DNA of 64,000 nt from Megascapheus bottae (taxonomy: Eukaryota > Chordata > Mammalia > Rodentia > Geomyidae). The DNA lies in contig JANJXV010000014.1 of assembly GCA_024803745.1 (NCBI GenBank), positions 1 to 64,000 of the forward strand, given 5' to 3'. A program made the translations under genes and the position numbers. Shown in pieces: positions 35,536 through 47,004 of this stretch. Below the pieces are notes generated by a model, which saw nothing but the letters and a program-made list of their open reading frames with translations, was not told the DNA's origin and searched no databases. The stretch's first letter is position 1. Each line of letters begins with the position of its first letter.

Positions 35536-36032
35536 AAAAGAAAAGCAATTGTCCTATTGTAAATCTCTGCTAGGACAGCCCAGGGTTTCTACTGATAATG
35601 AAAAATGTGGGAAACCATTGAGCCTTCGTTCCTTTGAGTCTGGCTTACTTCACGTAATATGATTTTTTTCTAAGTCTTTCCATTTCTTTATATATATATA
35701 TATTGTAATTAATAGAAGGGTTACATTACATTTGCCAGATAGAAGGTGCATTAATTCACATACATTGATACCCTTTCACATGTCTTGGTCCCCATTACCC
35801 TCCCCCCCACCCCCACTTCCCTATCCAATTTCAAATAACCAAATACACATATATCCAATATATCAGATAACAAAGTGAGATACTGTAACAATATGATAAC
35901 CAAGGGAGAGCAAAAGAGATGAGAGATAAACATGAATGTGAGTTAATGTACCTTCTATCTCGTGAATATAATGTAACCCTTCTATTAATTACAATAAAAA
36001 TATATGAAAAAAAGAAAAGCAAGTGTCATATT
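35536..36032 (+). mobile_element. Three-piece rearranged LINE-1 in one target duplication
   Basis: A 23-bp duplication with two mismatches flanks the insert (35536-35558, 36010-36032). Inside are three pieces. Piece X (35559-35688) is minus-strand ORF2-end/3'UTR-start sequence. Piece Y (35700-35929) is minus-strand 3'UTR reaching the L1 3' terminus at 35703. Piece Z (35931-36009) is the plus-strand last 80 bases with AATAAAAATATATGAAAA tail. X and Y are joined in the wrong L1 order through a TA run (35689-35702). Y and Z share the same L1 end in opposite orientation, so they form an inverted repeat. Confidence 0.9.
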
Positions 36033-38093
36033 CGCTACATGTAACACAAATATATAAATATAAGAATTATATAAAAGCATCATAAATATTTAAGTTGAAA
36101 ATGTAATATCTATAAGTGCAATATATGTACATTTAATTTACCCAAATTTAGCAGTAATCAATACAAATGTGTTAAAGGATTGGCTTAAATTTAGCAAAGT
36201 GGCATATAAATTTTTCAGATAGTTGTCAACAAATATAAAAAAAGAAAATGTAATCTCTGCATTATGGAAGCTGATACTTTAGAGTACTATCTAGAGCAAA
36301 TAAAGACTATAATCAGTCCTTCTTGTGTATTTCTTTAAAAAGAAAAGATCTGAAAGTACTCTGACAATCCACAGTCCTTCTGGATTTAATTATTTGGATT
36401 TAATTTGATTAATGCTAAATTTTAAAATCTAATGAACTGTTACCAATTTAAATAAATCGTAATGCTTAACTATTAATGAGGATTAAAGGTTTAATAAATC
36501 ATAAAATGTAAATATTAATGATGATTGAATATGCATAATCTATTAAATGCCTTAATAAAATGACTGCATTTCTCCATGATATAAAAAATAACATTCACAT
36601 AAAAATCTGTACCTCAGATCTACTCTCATTTTCCTCACCATCCACCCAAAGTGGTATTGCATATTTTATTTTGACTGGAGCACTACTACAAAATTTCACT
36701 GTGCTTATCATTTACCTTTATTCCAATTCCTAAAAATTACCAAGTGAAATGACTTCCTTAATTCAATGCTTTATGTAGCAGCAACAATGAGAAGTTTATC
36801 ACATCTGTATTCATTGCATGAGGGTAAATGAGGGGTGAATGCACTGATTTATGAGGAATATATTGTCTCTTCCTTCTTCTATTTAAGAGTTTCTAGTTAA
36901 TTTCATTATGCTATTTTTACATATAATATTCTCTATACTATTCAGTTTCCATCACGCTTTCCTTCACCTATGCTCAACAGTCTAATACCCCCAACAGTCT
37001 GTATTTCACTATAACTACATAGTCTGCATATATCTTTTAGATAGGTATATTAACAGGTGGTACATTATATCCAAGTACATTATATGTATATATTCAGCAC
37101 TTTTAAAAATAGCTCAGTAAGAAGTAGGATTGAGAAAGAGTAATATAGAAGGAATAAACTTTATCAAAGCATATTATAAAACATAGGTAAACATCACAAT
37201 TAAATCCTTTCAACATTCAATTTGCTATAGAATAAAAATAAAATAGAAAAGTATATTAATAAGTTAATATCATTTATATTATCAAGAAGAAAACTGGAAG
37301 ACTGAAAATATTTTCTGTAAGAAGAATTATTCCAAACTAAAACACAACGATGTTTTCTAGGAAGGAAACACAAATTTATGAAATGACATGAAAATCTTCC
37401 GTACTGTATTTTTATTTCACAGAATTGATATGTCTACTAAAATTTATTAATCAACTATAATGTCTACTCACAGATTAAAAACAGCTTTACTTTTTTAGAT
37501 AGCTCTATATGTCCAAGAGAACATGGAGGACAGTACAGAGAATTCTTGGCTATCACTCCTGCTCCCACACAAACATAGTTTCCCCTATCACCAGCCTCTT
37601 TTGCCAGGATAGTTCACTTGTAAAACTCTATGGACAAAAATAAAAGCTGAAAAAATTCTAGGCCTTATGCTTCTGCAGTTCTACACACGTATCTAGTGAC
37701 AGGTGTCAATAATTACAAAAGTGACAAATGTGTTGTCACTTTTCCTATGTGTTGCTTCCTCTCCAAACCCATGTCAAAAGCACCATTACTAATGATATAT
37801 GTAAGATTTTAGATTATTGTACCATTTGAATCATAGCACATAACCTTTTCAGAGTAGTTTCGTGAATTTAGGAATAATGTACATTAAATTGTTCCCATGT
37901 TATTTCCTGACATGATAGCTCATTTATTTTGAGGAATTTTCTATTATTTGAATATACCACCCAGTGAAGGAACATGTATTTACTTTCACGTATTCCGGTT
38001 ATGAATAAAGTTGTTATAAATACGTCCATGCAAATTTCACCATAGACATAGCTTTTTCATTTGAAAAATACCCAAAGGATACAATTGTAATAT
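36033..38093. other. AT-rich intergenic DNA, no gene seen
   Basis: Very AT-rich; repeated TTTAATAAAT/TAATGATGATTGA-like stretches at 36420-36560. No supported gene or repeat. Confidence 0.5.
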
Positions 38094-38106
38094 GGTTACA
38101 TGCAAT

Positions 38107-38516
38107 ATTTACATGTATTTTTATTGTAATTAATAGAAGGGTTACATGATATTTGCCAGACAGAAGATGCATTAATTCACATACATTGGTACACTTCCAC
38201 CTGTCTTGGACCCCATTTCTCTCCCCCCACCCCCACCGCTCATCTTGTTTTCCCCCTTCCCTATCCAATTTCAAATAACCAAATACAAACATATCCAATA
38301 TATCAGGTAAAAAAGTGAGATACTGTAACAATATGAGATAACCAAGGGACAGCAAAAGAGATGAGAGATAACATAGTACCTTAAGGACAACAATCATTGA
38401 TTATGTGGCTTATGTTTCTATATCCTAGTGATCCTTTCATTTAGCGTCATACTATATGGGCTTTTGTATCAAGGTTTTGCTCTATTGCAAATCTCTGCTA
38501 GGAGAGCCCAAGGTTT
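38107..38516 (-). other. LINE-1 3'UTR of the 38-43.7 kb element
   Basis: Minus strand: the end of ORF2 is followed by CAAGGTTTCTACT-complement sequence, a G-rich polypurine tract (complement of 38220-38265), GCATCTTCTGTCTGGC, ATGTAACCC and AATAAAAAT. It differs from both main 3'UTR variants at the ACAAACATATCC site. Confidence 0.88.
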
Positions 38517-40730
38517 CTACTGATTATGACAAATAAGGGAAACCATTGAGCTTAAGTTCCTTTGAGTCTGGCTTACTTCACTTAATATGATCTTTTCTAA
38601 GTCTTTCCATTTCCTAACAAATGGGGCAATGTCATTCTTTCTGACAGCAGCATAGAATTCCATTGTGTACAAATACCACATCTTGTTGATCCACTCATCA
38701 ACTGAGGGACATCTAGGATGGTTCCATATCTTTGCTATGGTAAATAGTGCTGCAATGAACATTGTTGTGTTGTTGGATTTAGTATGTTCCTGTTTCTGGA
38801 TGATTGCGTCAATGCCAAGTAGTGGAATTGCTGGGTCATAGGGGAGCTCTATGTTTAGTCTTTTGAGGAACTGCCATACTGCTTTCCATAGTGGTTGAAC
38901 GAGTTTGCACTCCCACCAACAGTGTAGTAGTGATCCCTCCTGGCCACATCCCCTCCAGCATCTGTTTTTATTAGTTTTTGTTGATCCTGGCCATTCTAAC
39001 TGGAATGAGGTAGAATCTTAGAGTTGTTTTGATTTGCATTTCTTTTAGGGCCAGAGATGTTGAGCATTTCTTCATGTGTCTATCGGCCATTTTTGTTTCT
39101 TCTTCAGAAAAGACTCTCTTTAAGTCTTTGGCCCATCTTTTAAGTTTGTATCTATGTTCATCAAAGAAATAGGTCTATAGTTCCCTTTCTTTGATGAATC
39201 TCTCTCTGGTTTTGGGATGAGGGTTATACTGGCTTCATAGAATGAGTTTGGTAAAGAACCTTCATTTTCAATTTCGTTGAAGAGCTTGAGGAGTATTGGT
39301 GTGAGCTCTGCATTGAAGACCTTGTAGAATTCACCTATGAATCCATCTAGCCCTGGGCTTTTCTTAGGTGGAAGGTCTCTTATTGCCATTTCTATTTCAG
39401 TGATTGAAATAGGCCTGTTTAATTGAGTTAGTTCTTTTTGGTTCAGTGTGGGTATGTTAATATTGGCTAGGAATTCATCCATTTCTTCTAGATTCTCAAA
39501 TTTGTTGGCGTAAAGCTTTGAGAAGTATTCCCTCATGACACTCTGGATGTTGGTAATTTCTGTCATGGTATTACCATTTTCATCTGTGATTTTGTTTATT
39601 TCGGTATGCTCCCTTCTGTTTTTGGTAAGATTTGCTAAGGGCCTGTCAATTTTGTTAATTCTTTCAAAGAACCAAGTCCTTGTTTTGTTGATTCTTTCTC
39701 TAGCTTTTTGGGGTTCCAATTCATTTAATTCTGCTTTGATTTTAATAATTTGCTTCTTTCTAGTGGGATTAGGGTTGGTTTGTTGCTCTTTTTCCATGAG
39801 GTTTAGGTGACACATTAAATTATTGGTTTGCAATTTTTCCAATTTGTTATAGTAGGCACTCAGAGCTATAAATTTTCCTCTGAGTACTGCCTTTTCCGTG
39901 TCCCAAAGGAGCTGGTATTTTGTGTGCTCCTTTTTGTTAAATTTCATAAACTGTTAGATTTCTGTTCTGATCTCTTCGATGACCCATTGGTGATTCAACA
40001 ATATGTTGTTCAATCTCCACCAGTTACAGGGTGTTCAGTTCCAATTTCATGCCCTTGTGGTCTGAGAGAGTGCAATGAATAATTTCAGTGTTCCTGAATC
40101 TGTCCAGGTTTGTTTTATGGCCTAAAATGTGGTCTGTTTTGGAGAATGTTCCATGTGCTGCTGAAAAAAACGTATATTGTGTTGTTGCTGGGTGGAATAA
40201 TCTGCAGATGTCTGTTAGATCTAGTTGGTCTATATAGTTGTTCAATTCTAAGTTTTCTCTGTTGGTTTTTGCCTTGTTGATCTGTCCAAAGGTGAGAGTG
40301 GTGTGTTAAAGTCACAAACAATCACTGTGTTTCTATCTATGTATGGTTTCAGTGAAAGTAAACTTTGCTTGATGAAGTTCGGAGCTCCGGGATTGGGTGT
40401 GTAGATATTTAGGATGGTTATGTCCTCCTGGAGGAAAGATCCCTTTAGTAGTATGTAGTAACCTTCTTTGTCTTTTCTCACTAATTTTAGTTTGAAGTCT
40501 ATTTTATCTGATATGAGGATGGCAACTCCAGCCTGTTTATTGGGGCCGTTAGCTTGATAGAGTTTATTCCAGCCTCTCACTTTCAAAAAATGTTTGTTTT
40601 TTTGGGTAAGATGTGTCTCTTGAAGACAGGAGAACGATGGATCTTGCTTTTTGATCCAACGAGATAATCTATGTTGTTTAATTGGAGTTAAGTCCATTGA
40701 TATTGAGAGTCAGGATTGAGAAATATTTAT
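38517..40730 (-). pseudogene. LINE-1 ORF2 with deleted RT core and frameshifts
   Basis: The endonuclease starts with LNINGLNS near 40727, shifts frame, then is open 40697-40248 (catalytic QETHL, CDFNTPLS where GDFNTPLS is usual). It shifts again to 40245-40024 with HGTFSKTDHILGHK and the catalytic SDHKGMKLE. A 275-codon open block (39947-39120) covers the linker and RT N-terminus ([40 protein letters not shown]). At about 39140 the sequence jumps straight to the ORF2 C-terminal region ([16 protein letters not shown]), losing the RT palm with FADD and the thumb. The zinc-knuckle part and the terminal block (38762-38517, MFIAALFTIAKIWNHPRCP) remain. Confidence 0.92.
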
Positions 40731-40744
40731 TAGTTCCTGCCATT

Positions 40745-41948
40745 TTTACAAGCTTTCATTAGGGCCTGTTTCTTGATAGTTCTTGTGGTACTTAGATGGT
40801 ATGATGGTTTAGGTGCCATTTCTTTCTCTGTTTTACATTTGTGTTGGCTTTCAATGTGTAGAACATCCTTGAGAATTTTCTGTAATGATGGTTTGGTTGC
40901 TATGTAATTTTGAAGCTTTTCCTGGAATGGAATGTTTTTATTGTTCCTTCAGTTATGAATGAGAGCTTAGCTGGGTACATATTCTTGGCTGGTAGTTATT
41001 TGACTTCAGACATGGCATATACCCTTTCAATCTCTTCTTGCTTGCATGGTCTCTGCTGAGAAATCCGGGGTTATTCTGATTGGTTTGCCTTTATAGGTAA
41101 TTGTTCTCTTCCCCTTGACTGCTTTTAGGATCCTATCTTTGGCGTCTATTGATCCAGTTCAGATTATAATGTGGTGGTGGGATGTCCTTTTCTGTTCAGG
41201 TCTGTTTGGGGTTCTAGAAGCTTTTTGTATCTGGATGGGCCTGCCCTTCTGGATATTTGGGAAGTTCTCTGAGATGATTCCCTGAAGTATATTTCCAATA
41301 CCATTGACTTCTTTCTCCAGACCCTCCTCAATACCAATTAGTCTTACTTGGTTCCTAATTTTATCTTGGACCTCCTGTAGCATTTTCTCATATTTCCTAG
41401 ATTTGAATTGACTCATTTTCTGTTCTTTTTCTATAACAACTAAATTATCTTCAACCCCGGAAATTCTCTCTTCTGCATTGTCTAATCTACTATCAAAGCT
41501 ATCTACTTTATCCTTCATCTCCCTTGCTTCTAATTGCTCATTTTTGGTGCTTTGCATCTCTTGTTTTAGATCATGTATGGATTTCTTTAGCTCCTTGATT
41601 CCCATTTGAGTGGTTAGCTCAGCAGCTTTATTCTCTTTGGACATTTTTTTGGAGTTCAGTCACCTTTTTTTTTGTGGATTCTATGAATTTGTCCATTTTT
41701 CTTTGAAAAACCTTTATTATGGCCTCCTTTATGGCTTCCCGTTTTTCACATATTACCTTGTTTATGGTTTCCTCTTGTTTAGCTGTGGCTTCCTCCCTTA
41801 TCTCTTTCTTTATGTTTTCATACTTTTCATTAATGATGTTTATCAATTGCATTTGTATAGCACTTGGAAGGCTCTCCTCTAGATTTGCCACTTACTGTTC
41901 CATTGCCTGTTTATGTTGGGTGGGAAATGCTATTCCTTGATTTGACAT
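40745..41948 (-). pseudogene. LINE-1 ORF1, frameshifted
   Basis: The likely start is the ATG at 41948 (MSNQGIAFPTQHKQAMEQ), with a TAA after 18 codons. An 87-codon coiled-coil block follows (41891-41628). The frame then shifts to 41644-41159, a 161-codon block of further heptads (DSFDSRLDNAEERISGVED) leading into the RRM (VRLIGIEEG, ISENFPNIQK, ASRTPNRPEQ). The remaining C-terminal domain runs to about 40745 in broken frames, with the complement of TTACCTATAAAGG and AATTACCAGCC-like motifs. As a coiled-coil RNA chaperone it is inactive. Confidence 0.88.
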
Positions 41949-43750
41949 TTTTCTTGAGTTTCTTGTTCTGTCCATTTGAAGATGGGAGCAAGATTAATAC
42001 TAAACAAGTTTATAATTTTTCAGATATAACCAACCTAGACCTTTTTAGTTGGCTGACAATAGATGTTAGCTCTTTTAGATTGGTAATATCACTCTCTCTT
42101 TCTTTTTGTACACTTACATACAAATCTAATACAATCACAGATGACCAAGTTATGACCAAAACAATAAGCCCCTCAATCCAATCTCTATTGTATTTAAGTC
42201 CCTCTGGACCTAAAGTATAATTGAACACCTAGATATACAGCATTGCTCAACAACCATCAAATGTGGATCCACACATTATTAGAGTTGAAGGATGAACAGA
42301 GGATCAGAGATAGAAAAATAATATGAACATATGAACGATGACAAGGGAGGTAGGAAAAGAATAATACAGGAGTGTAAGAATATTATAGTAATGAAGAAAA
42401 GGTATTGTGTAAGGATAACCGACCTATGGTTATAGACAGGTAGAGTATTTGTGTAGAAAGGTCAGATAAACTTAGATAAAACTTATGAAAACAAGAAGAG
42501 TAATAAGAAGAATATATAGAGAAAAGAGGGAGGTAGGTATAGGAGATTTCAATGATACAAATTTTAAAAAGAAAGAAAAAAGAAACAAAACAGCAACAAA
42601 ATAAAAGAAAACAGAACACACACACACACACACAAAACAAAAACAAAAACAAAAATTTAAAAAAATAAAGGAAAAGGTGGGGGGAGATTCCTCACTGTTC
42701 TGAGTTCTTACTAGGGTTGAGAACCAGGAGTTTAAAAAGCAGGTGACTGTATCAATATGGATATCGTTTTTATTCAGACTGTACCTAGAGCTGTCACTGT
42801 GTTTCTAGGAACGACCACAGTGACAGCAGGATTGTGGGAAAAGAAAGGAGAAAAAAAGGAAAAAAAAAAGGAATGAATCATAACATTAGAAAATAAGGTG
42901 TAGGTTAAATGGCAAAGAGAAAAATAAGAACATCTAAAAATGCAAATGAAATGGGGTAGAAGAAATAAAAGGGTATTCTTCAGTTATTTTTTGTGGGGGG
43001 GGGCAGGATAGGAAACTTGTGTCTCCACTAAATTCGGAATCTAAACACTTCACAAAGTCTTTTTCTCTTGTGATTTGGCTTTGCGGTTTTTCGGGTGAGA
43101 TTGCTTGTTTTTAAAACAAAGCTGTAAGATCCCCAGAAGGCTTTGTTTACCCAGTCTGTGGCTGATGCAAGGGATGGACTTCAGCAGTGCTGGGGCCAGA
43201 TTTCCATCTAAGGGATCTCTGGGAAATCCTTTGTCAGTTAGAAAGATGGCTCTGTCAGCAACACCTCTCAGGCTCCAATTGCTTTGGCCCGGTCCTTGCC
43301 AGCAGTCAAGATGGTGCTGCTCTCAGCTGGAGGGGGAGGGGCTCCCTCCCAATGCCCTTTTGCGAGCAGAAGTGGAAACTTCTCCTCGGAGGTACCCTGG
43401 ATTCTCCGGTTCCGTGAATCTGGCCGGTATGTGCACGGCCGGCTGTTGGCTCTGGGCTCGCGCAGGCTCTTTGTGGCTCTGTCTGCAGCCGGCGGGTCTG
43501 TGCTGTGGAGAAAGCACTGTCTCTGAATTCAGAATTCAGAAGAGCCTTTGTCTCCCCGGCCGCTCCGCAGCAGAGCTCCATGCTCTCTTCTTGCACGTAT
43601 TCTGCATTTTTTTCCTCTCTGCCAGGTCCTAAAAGCTTACTTACGATCAATTTCTGATAGAGGACTGTCTCCTGCACGGCCAGTACATGAATCTTGGCAG
43701 GAGCTCAGTACCTCTCATCCTGAACCGCCGCCACCTTTTGCTGATCTCCC
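41949..43750 (-). promoter_or_regulatory. LINE-1 5'UTR, type B
   Basis: About 1.8 kb upstream of ORF1. The promoter-distal part (41949-43000) is purine/A-rich on the plus strand and holds a short (CA)n (42616-42634). The 5'-most part (43100-43750) is a GC-rich island. The 5' edge is fixed by the 13-bp duplication; the element begins GGGAGATCAGC on the minus strand. A 12-bp perfect stem with a 14-base loop lies at 42790-42827. Plus-strand (antisense) frame 43105-43632 is open for 175 codons and minus-strand frame 43677-43306 for 123 codons; neither has a recognised domain. Confidence 0.85.
42790..42827. repeat. 12-bp perfect inverted repeat in L1 5'UTR
   Basis: GCTGTCACTGTG (42790-42801) and its exact complement CACAGTGACAGC (42816-42827) with a 14-base loop. 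Confidence 0.93.
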
Positions 43751-43763
43751 GGTTACATGCAAT

Positions 43764-45029
43764 TTTATTATACATCACCACACTGCTTTTCAAAGTGCCT
43801 ACATCATTTTACATTCCTACTAACAAGGTGAATAGAGGTTGTGTTTGTCCAGTACCTTCCCATGCTGCCACCAGGTATGGTAGCATATCATTGTTTTTTA
43901 CTTGCATTAAAATAACATATGATAACATATGACACCAAACATTCCTGCATATCTTAATATACCTATCACCTGTATATTCTCATTCATGAGTTTTCTGCTT
44001 AAATATTTAGCCAATTTTTAAACAAGTTGTTTTGTTCCTTGCTACTGAGTTTTAATTTTTTTTAATATTTTGGATAGCTTTCCAATTAAAATTTTAGGGA
44101 GTGGATTGCTATATCACACTATTGACAATATTGTTAATATAGCAAAAGTTTATAATAAAATATTCCACTTGATTATTTTTTGCAAGGATTAGATTTTAAA
44201 TAATCATTGTTCTACACAAAATGAGTTGTTCTTTCTCCTTTATTATCTTTTAGGAATTATACATTTATCTTTCTTGTTGTTTAATATGAGATCAGAACTC
44301 AAACTTGGTACCCGCGCTTTTGCTCATTGACTACGATTCTGCCAACTTTTTCATTTAGGATTGTGACTTATTTGAGTTAATTTTGTGTAGAGCACAAGTT
44401 TGATATCTGGAGTCAGTGTTCACATGGGGCTTTCTAGTTGCAGAATGTCCTCTTATTCTTATGGCTTGAATTAACTTTTTCTTTTTTGTTGCAAGTATTT
44501 TATCATATTAAATGGTTTATTTACTCAAATTATTATTGATTTTTATCCTTTAATACGTCAATGTATTAGTTTCTATTTTGTTCCCATATAACTCACTTCA
44601 GTTAGATCAAGATGCTGTATTTTTATAAAGTATTTTAAATTGCTAAGCTTATTCAGAAATTTTTTATCCGTATTTCTTTCAGAAAGCTATAGCTTTAAAA
44701 TACATCGCATTTTTGTAAGATTTTCCTGTCAAGGTAAATAATTACCTAAGGAATTTAGAGATATTTCTCCCCTGATCTCTGAAGACTTTTTATAAAATGT
44801 TTATTATGTTTTCTATTGATGTTTGAAGATAAAAATTCCTTACCTGATTTGTTGAAAGAAGATACTTTAAAGTATTAATTTTATACATAGGAGAATTCTA
44901 TTTAGATTGGTTATGGATAATCTTTTGGTTTCTAGTGTTTTTTGTTTCCTTTGTTGTTACTTTGTTTTTGCTTTTTCTTTTGATACAACATTCCACTTGG
45001 ACTACAAGTGTATATCACCACAGTCAGGA
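43764..45029. other. AT-rich intergenic DNA, no gene seen
   Basis: No supported gene or repeat in about 1.3 kb. Confidence 0.5.
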
Positions 45030-46150
45030 AATATTTATTTTTTACAGTATTTTATTGTTGGGATAATGTATAGAGGGGTTAGAGTTACATTCATCAGGTA
45101 TTGGGTACATTACTTCTTCTTTTTTTTTTTTTTTTTTTTTTTTTTTTGCCAGTCCTGGGCTTGAGCTCAGAGCCTGAGCACTGTACTTGGACTTTCTCAA
45201 GGCTACAGCTCTACCACTTGAGCCTCAGCACCACTTCTGGCTTTTTTCTATATGTGGTACCAAGGAATTGAACCCAGGTCTTCATGCATACTAGGCAAGC
45301 ACTTTAACCACTAGGCCACACTCCCGGCCCTTGGGTACATTACTTCTTGACCTTGATACCACTACTCATGTTTTTGTCCCCCTTTCCCTTTCTTTACCAC
45401 TCCCAATCATTTTGTTTTTCCCCTTCACTTCCCTATTTTAAATAAACAAACAAGTGTCTATACAGTATACCAGGTAACAAAGTCAGATACAGTAACCATA
45501 TGACATTAACCATAGTGGGAAAAAAAGAGAAAAGAAATAACTTCACATAGTACAGTAAGAACAACAATCACAAAGATAAACCTCTTGTTTCCATAACCTA
45601 CAGTTCATTTCGTTAATCTCATTCTATATAACCGTATGTACATAACTTTTAAGCTACTATGATCCTCTGCTAGGAAAATCCTAGATGTGTACTAATTATT
45701 ACAAATGAGGGAAACCATTGAGCCTATATTACTTTGAGTCTGATTACTTCACTTAATATGATTTTTTTCCAAGTCTTTCTATTAACTTAAAAATGGGGTG
45801 ATGACATTCTTTCTGATGGCAGCACAGAATTCCATTGTGTATAAGAACCCCATCGTCTTGATCCGATCATCTACTGAGGGGCATAGGGCTGGATCCATAT
45901 CTCTGCTATGGTAAATAATGCTACAATGGACATCGTTGTGCTAGTAGCTTTAGTATGCCCTTGTTTCTGGACATTTGAGTAAATGACAAGTTGTGGAATT
46001 TCTGGCTTATAGGGGAGCTCTACATTTAGTCATTTGAGGAATTGCCATACTGAACCTTCCATAGTGGTTGAACGAATTTGCATACCCACCAACAGTGTAG
46101 TAGAGATCCCTTCTGGCCACAACCCTGCTAATATCTGTTGTTATTAGATT
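45030..46150 (-). mobile_element. Old LINE-1 3' part, interrupted by a SINE
   Basis: Minus-strand L1 from the zinc-knuckle region of ORF2 (complement near 46080-46130) through the ORF2 end (complement of GAATTCCATTGTGTATAAG) and 3'UTR to the terminus near 45030. It is more diverged than most others. The SINE at 45119-45330 splits its 3'UTR, so the L1 is the older of the two. Confidence 0.9.
45101..45348 (-). mobile_element. Young dimeric SINE with 18-bp duplication, inside L1
   Basis: The minus-strand element lies at 45119-45330, with a tail of 27 uninterrupted T (45121-45147), then the complement of right half and left half (GGCCGGGAGTGTGG start at 45330). A perfect 18-bp duplication TTGGGTACATTACTTCTT flanks it (45101-45118, 45331-45348). 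The long pure tail and perfect duplication argue for a recent insertion. Confidence 0.97.
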
Positions 46151-46157
46151 CCTTCAT

Positions 46158-46415
46158 AATAGCCATTATTTGTTTGTTTGTTTGTCAGTCTTGGGGTTTG
46201 AACTCAGGGCATAGGTTCTATACATAAGCTCTTTTTCTCAAGGCTACTGCTCTACCATTTTGAGCCACAGCACTACTTCTGATTTTCTGGTGGTTAGTTA
46301 GAGATAATAATGTCACAGACTTTCCTGCCTATGATGACTTTGAAACATAATGCTCAGATTTCAGCCTCCTGAGTAGTTAGTATTGCAGGCATGAGCCACT
46401 GGCTCCTGACAAGAA
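46158..46415 (-). mobile_element. 7SL/tRNA composite SINE
   Basis: From left to right the plus strand shows a (GTTT)n tail, TCTTGGGGTTTGAACTCAGGG, GGCTACTGCTCTACC, a linker TTTTCTGGTGGTTAGTTAG, then CAGCCTCCTGAGTAGTTAG and GCAGGCATGAGCCACTGG: the composite SINE reversed. Confidence 0.85.
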
Positions 46416-47004
46416 ATTCTTATAATTGTTCATTCTATATAGATATACAACTTAAATATATACAAACTTTTCTCTTTTAATATTTTTAGTTACTATAAAT
46501 TGAATTGATCATCATCATGGAAACATAGTAACCACTTAATTTTGCTTTTAGTCTACTCTTCAACATTCAGCAAATTTCTGTTTTGTACTTCCTTATTTTC
46601 TCAGGACAAACTATCAGAGGTTTATTTGATTTTTTTCCTTTCTTAAAATGAATTATTTGATCATAAAATGATAAGAGGAAGTACATAATAAAAAAGTGAA
46701 GATTTTTGAAGTCCTATTGAGATTAGCTCCTTGTAGCTGGAACTGAAAATGATGCAGAGATAACGTCTATATGGAAAAAAGTATTGCCTATATGGAGAGT
46801 TTTAACTAATATTCAAACAATTTTTTAAAAAAATACTGTAACTTTGCATTCCAAACAAAGAAGTTCTGGGCTGATCTTGACATCTGGGGACAACATAAAA
46901 GTATTGGAAATGAATGTTTTTGTAATCTCATTTATGCTGTCTTTCTTTGATTTGTTGTGATTATGGATCTTTACTTAGCAAGTTTCAAATCATACCTAGA
47001 AGCT

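Larger units (their letters stand above)
38094..43763 (-). mobile_element. LINE-1, 5'UTR to poly(A) present, internally deleted
   Basis: It is the longest L1 in the window, about 5.64 kb (43750 to 38107), in a perfect 13-bp duplication GGTTACATGCAAT (38094-38106, 43751-43763). Order on the minus strand: 5'UTR, ORF1, ORF2, 3'UTR ending ATTACAATAAAAATACATG. It reached full 5' length on insertion, but ORF1 has stops and ORF2 has frameshifts and a large deletion. It cannot move itself; its internal promoter might still be transcribed. Confidence 0.95.

Noticed and set aside
35536..36032. Reading this locus as three independent L1 insertions
   Set aside because: A single 23-bp duplication encloses all three pieces and no inner duplications were found, so one complex event is simpler.
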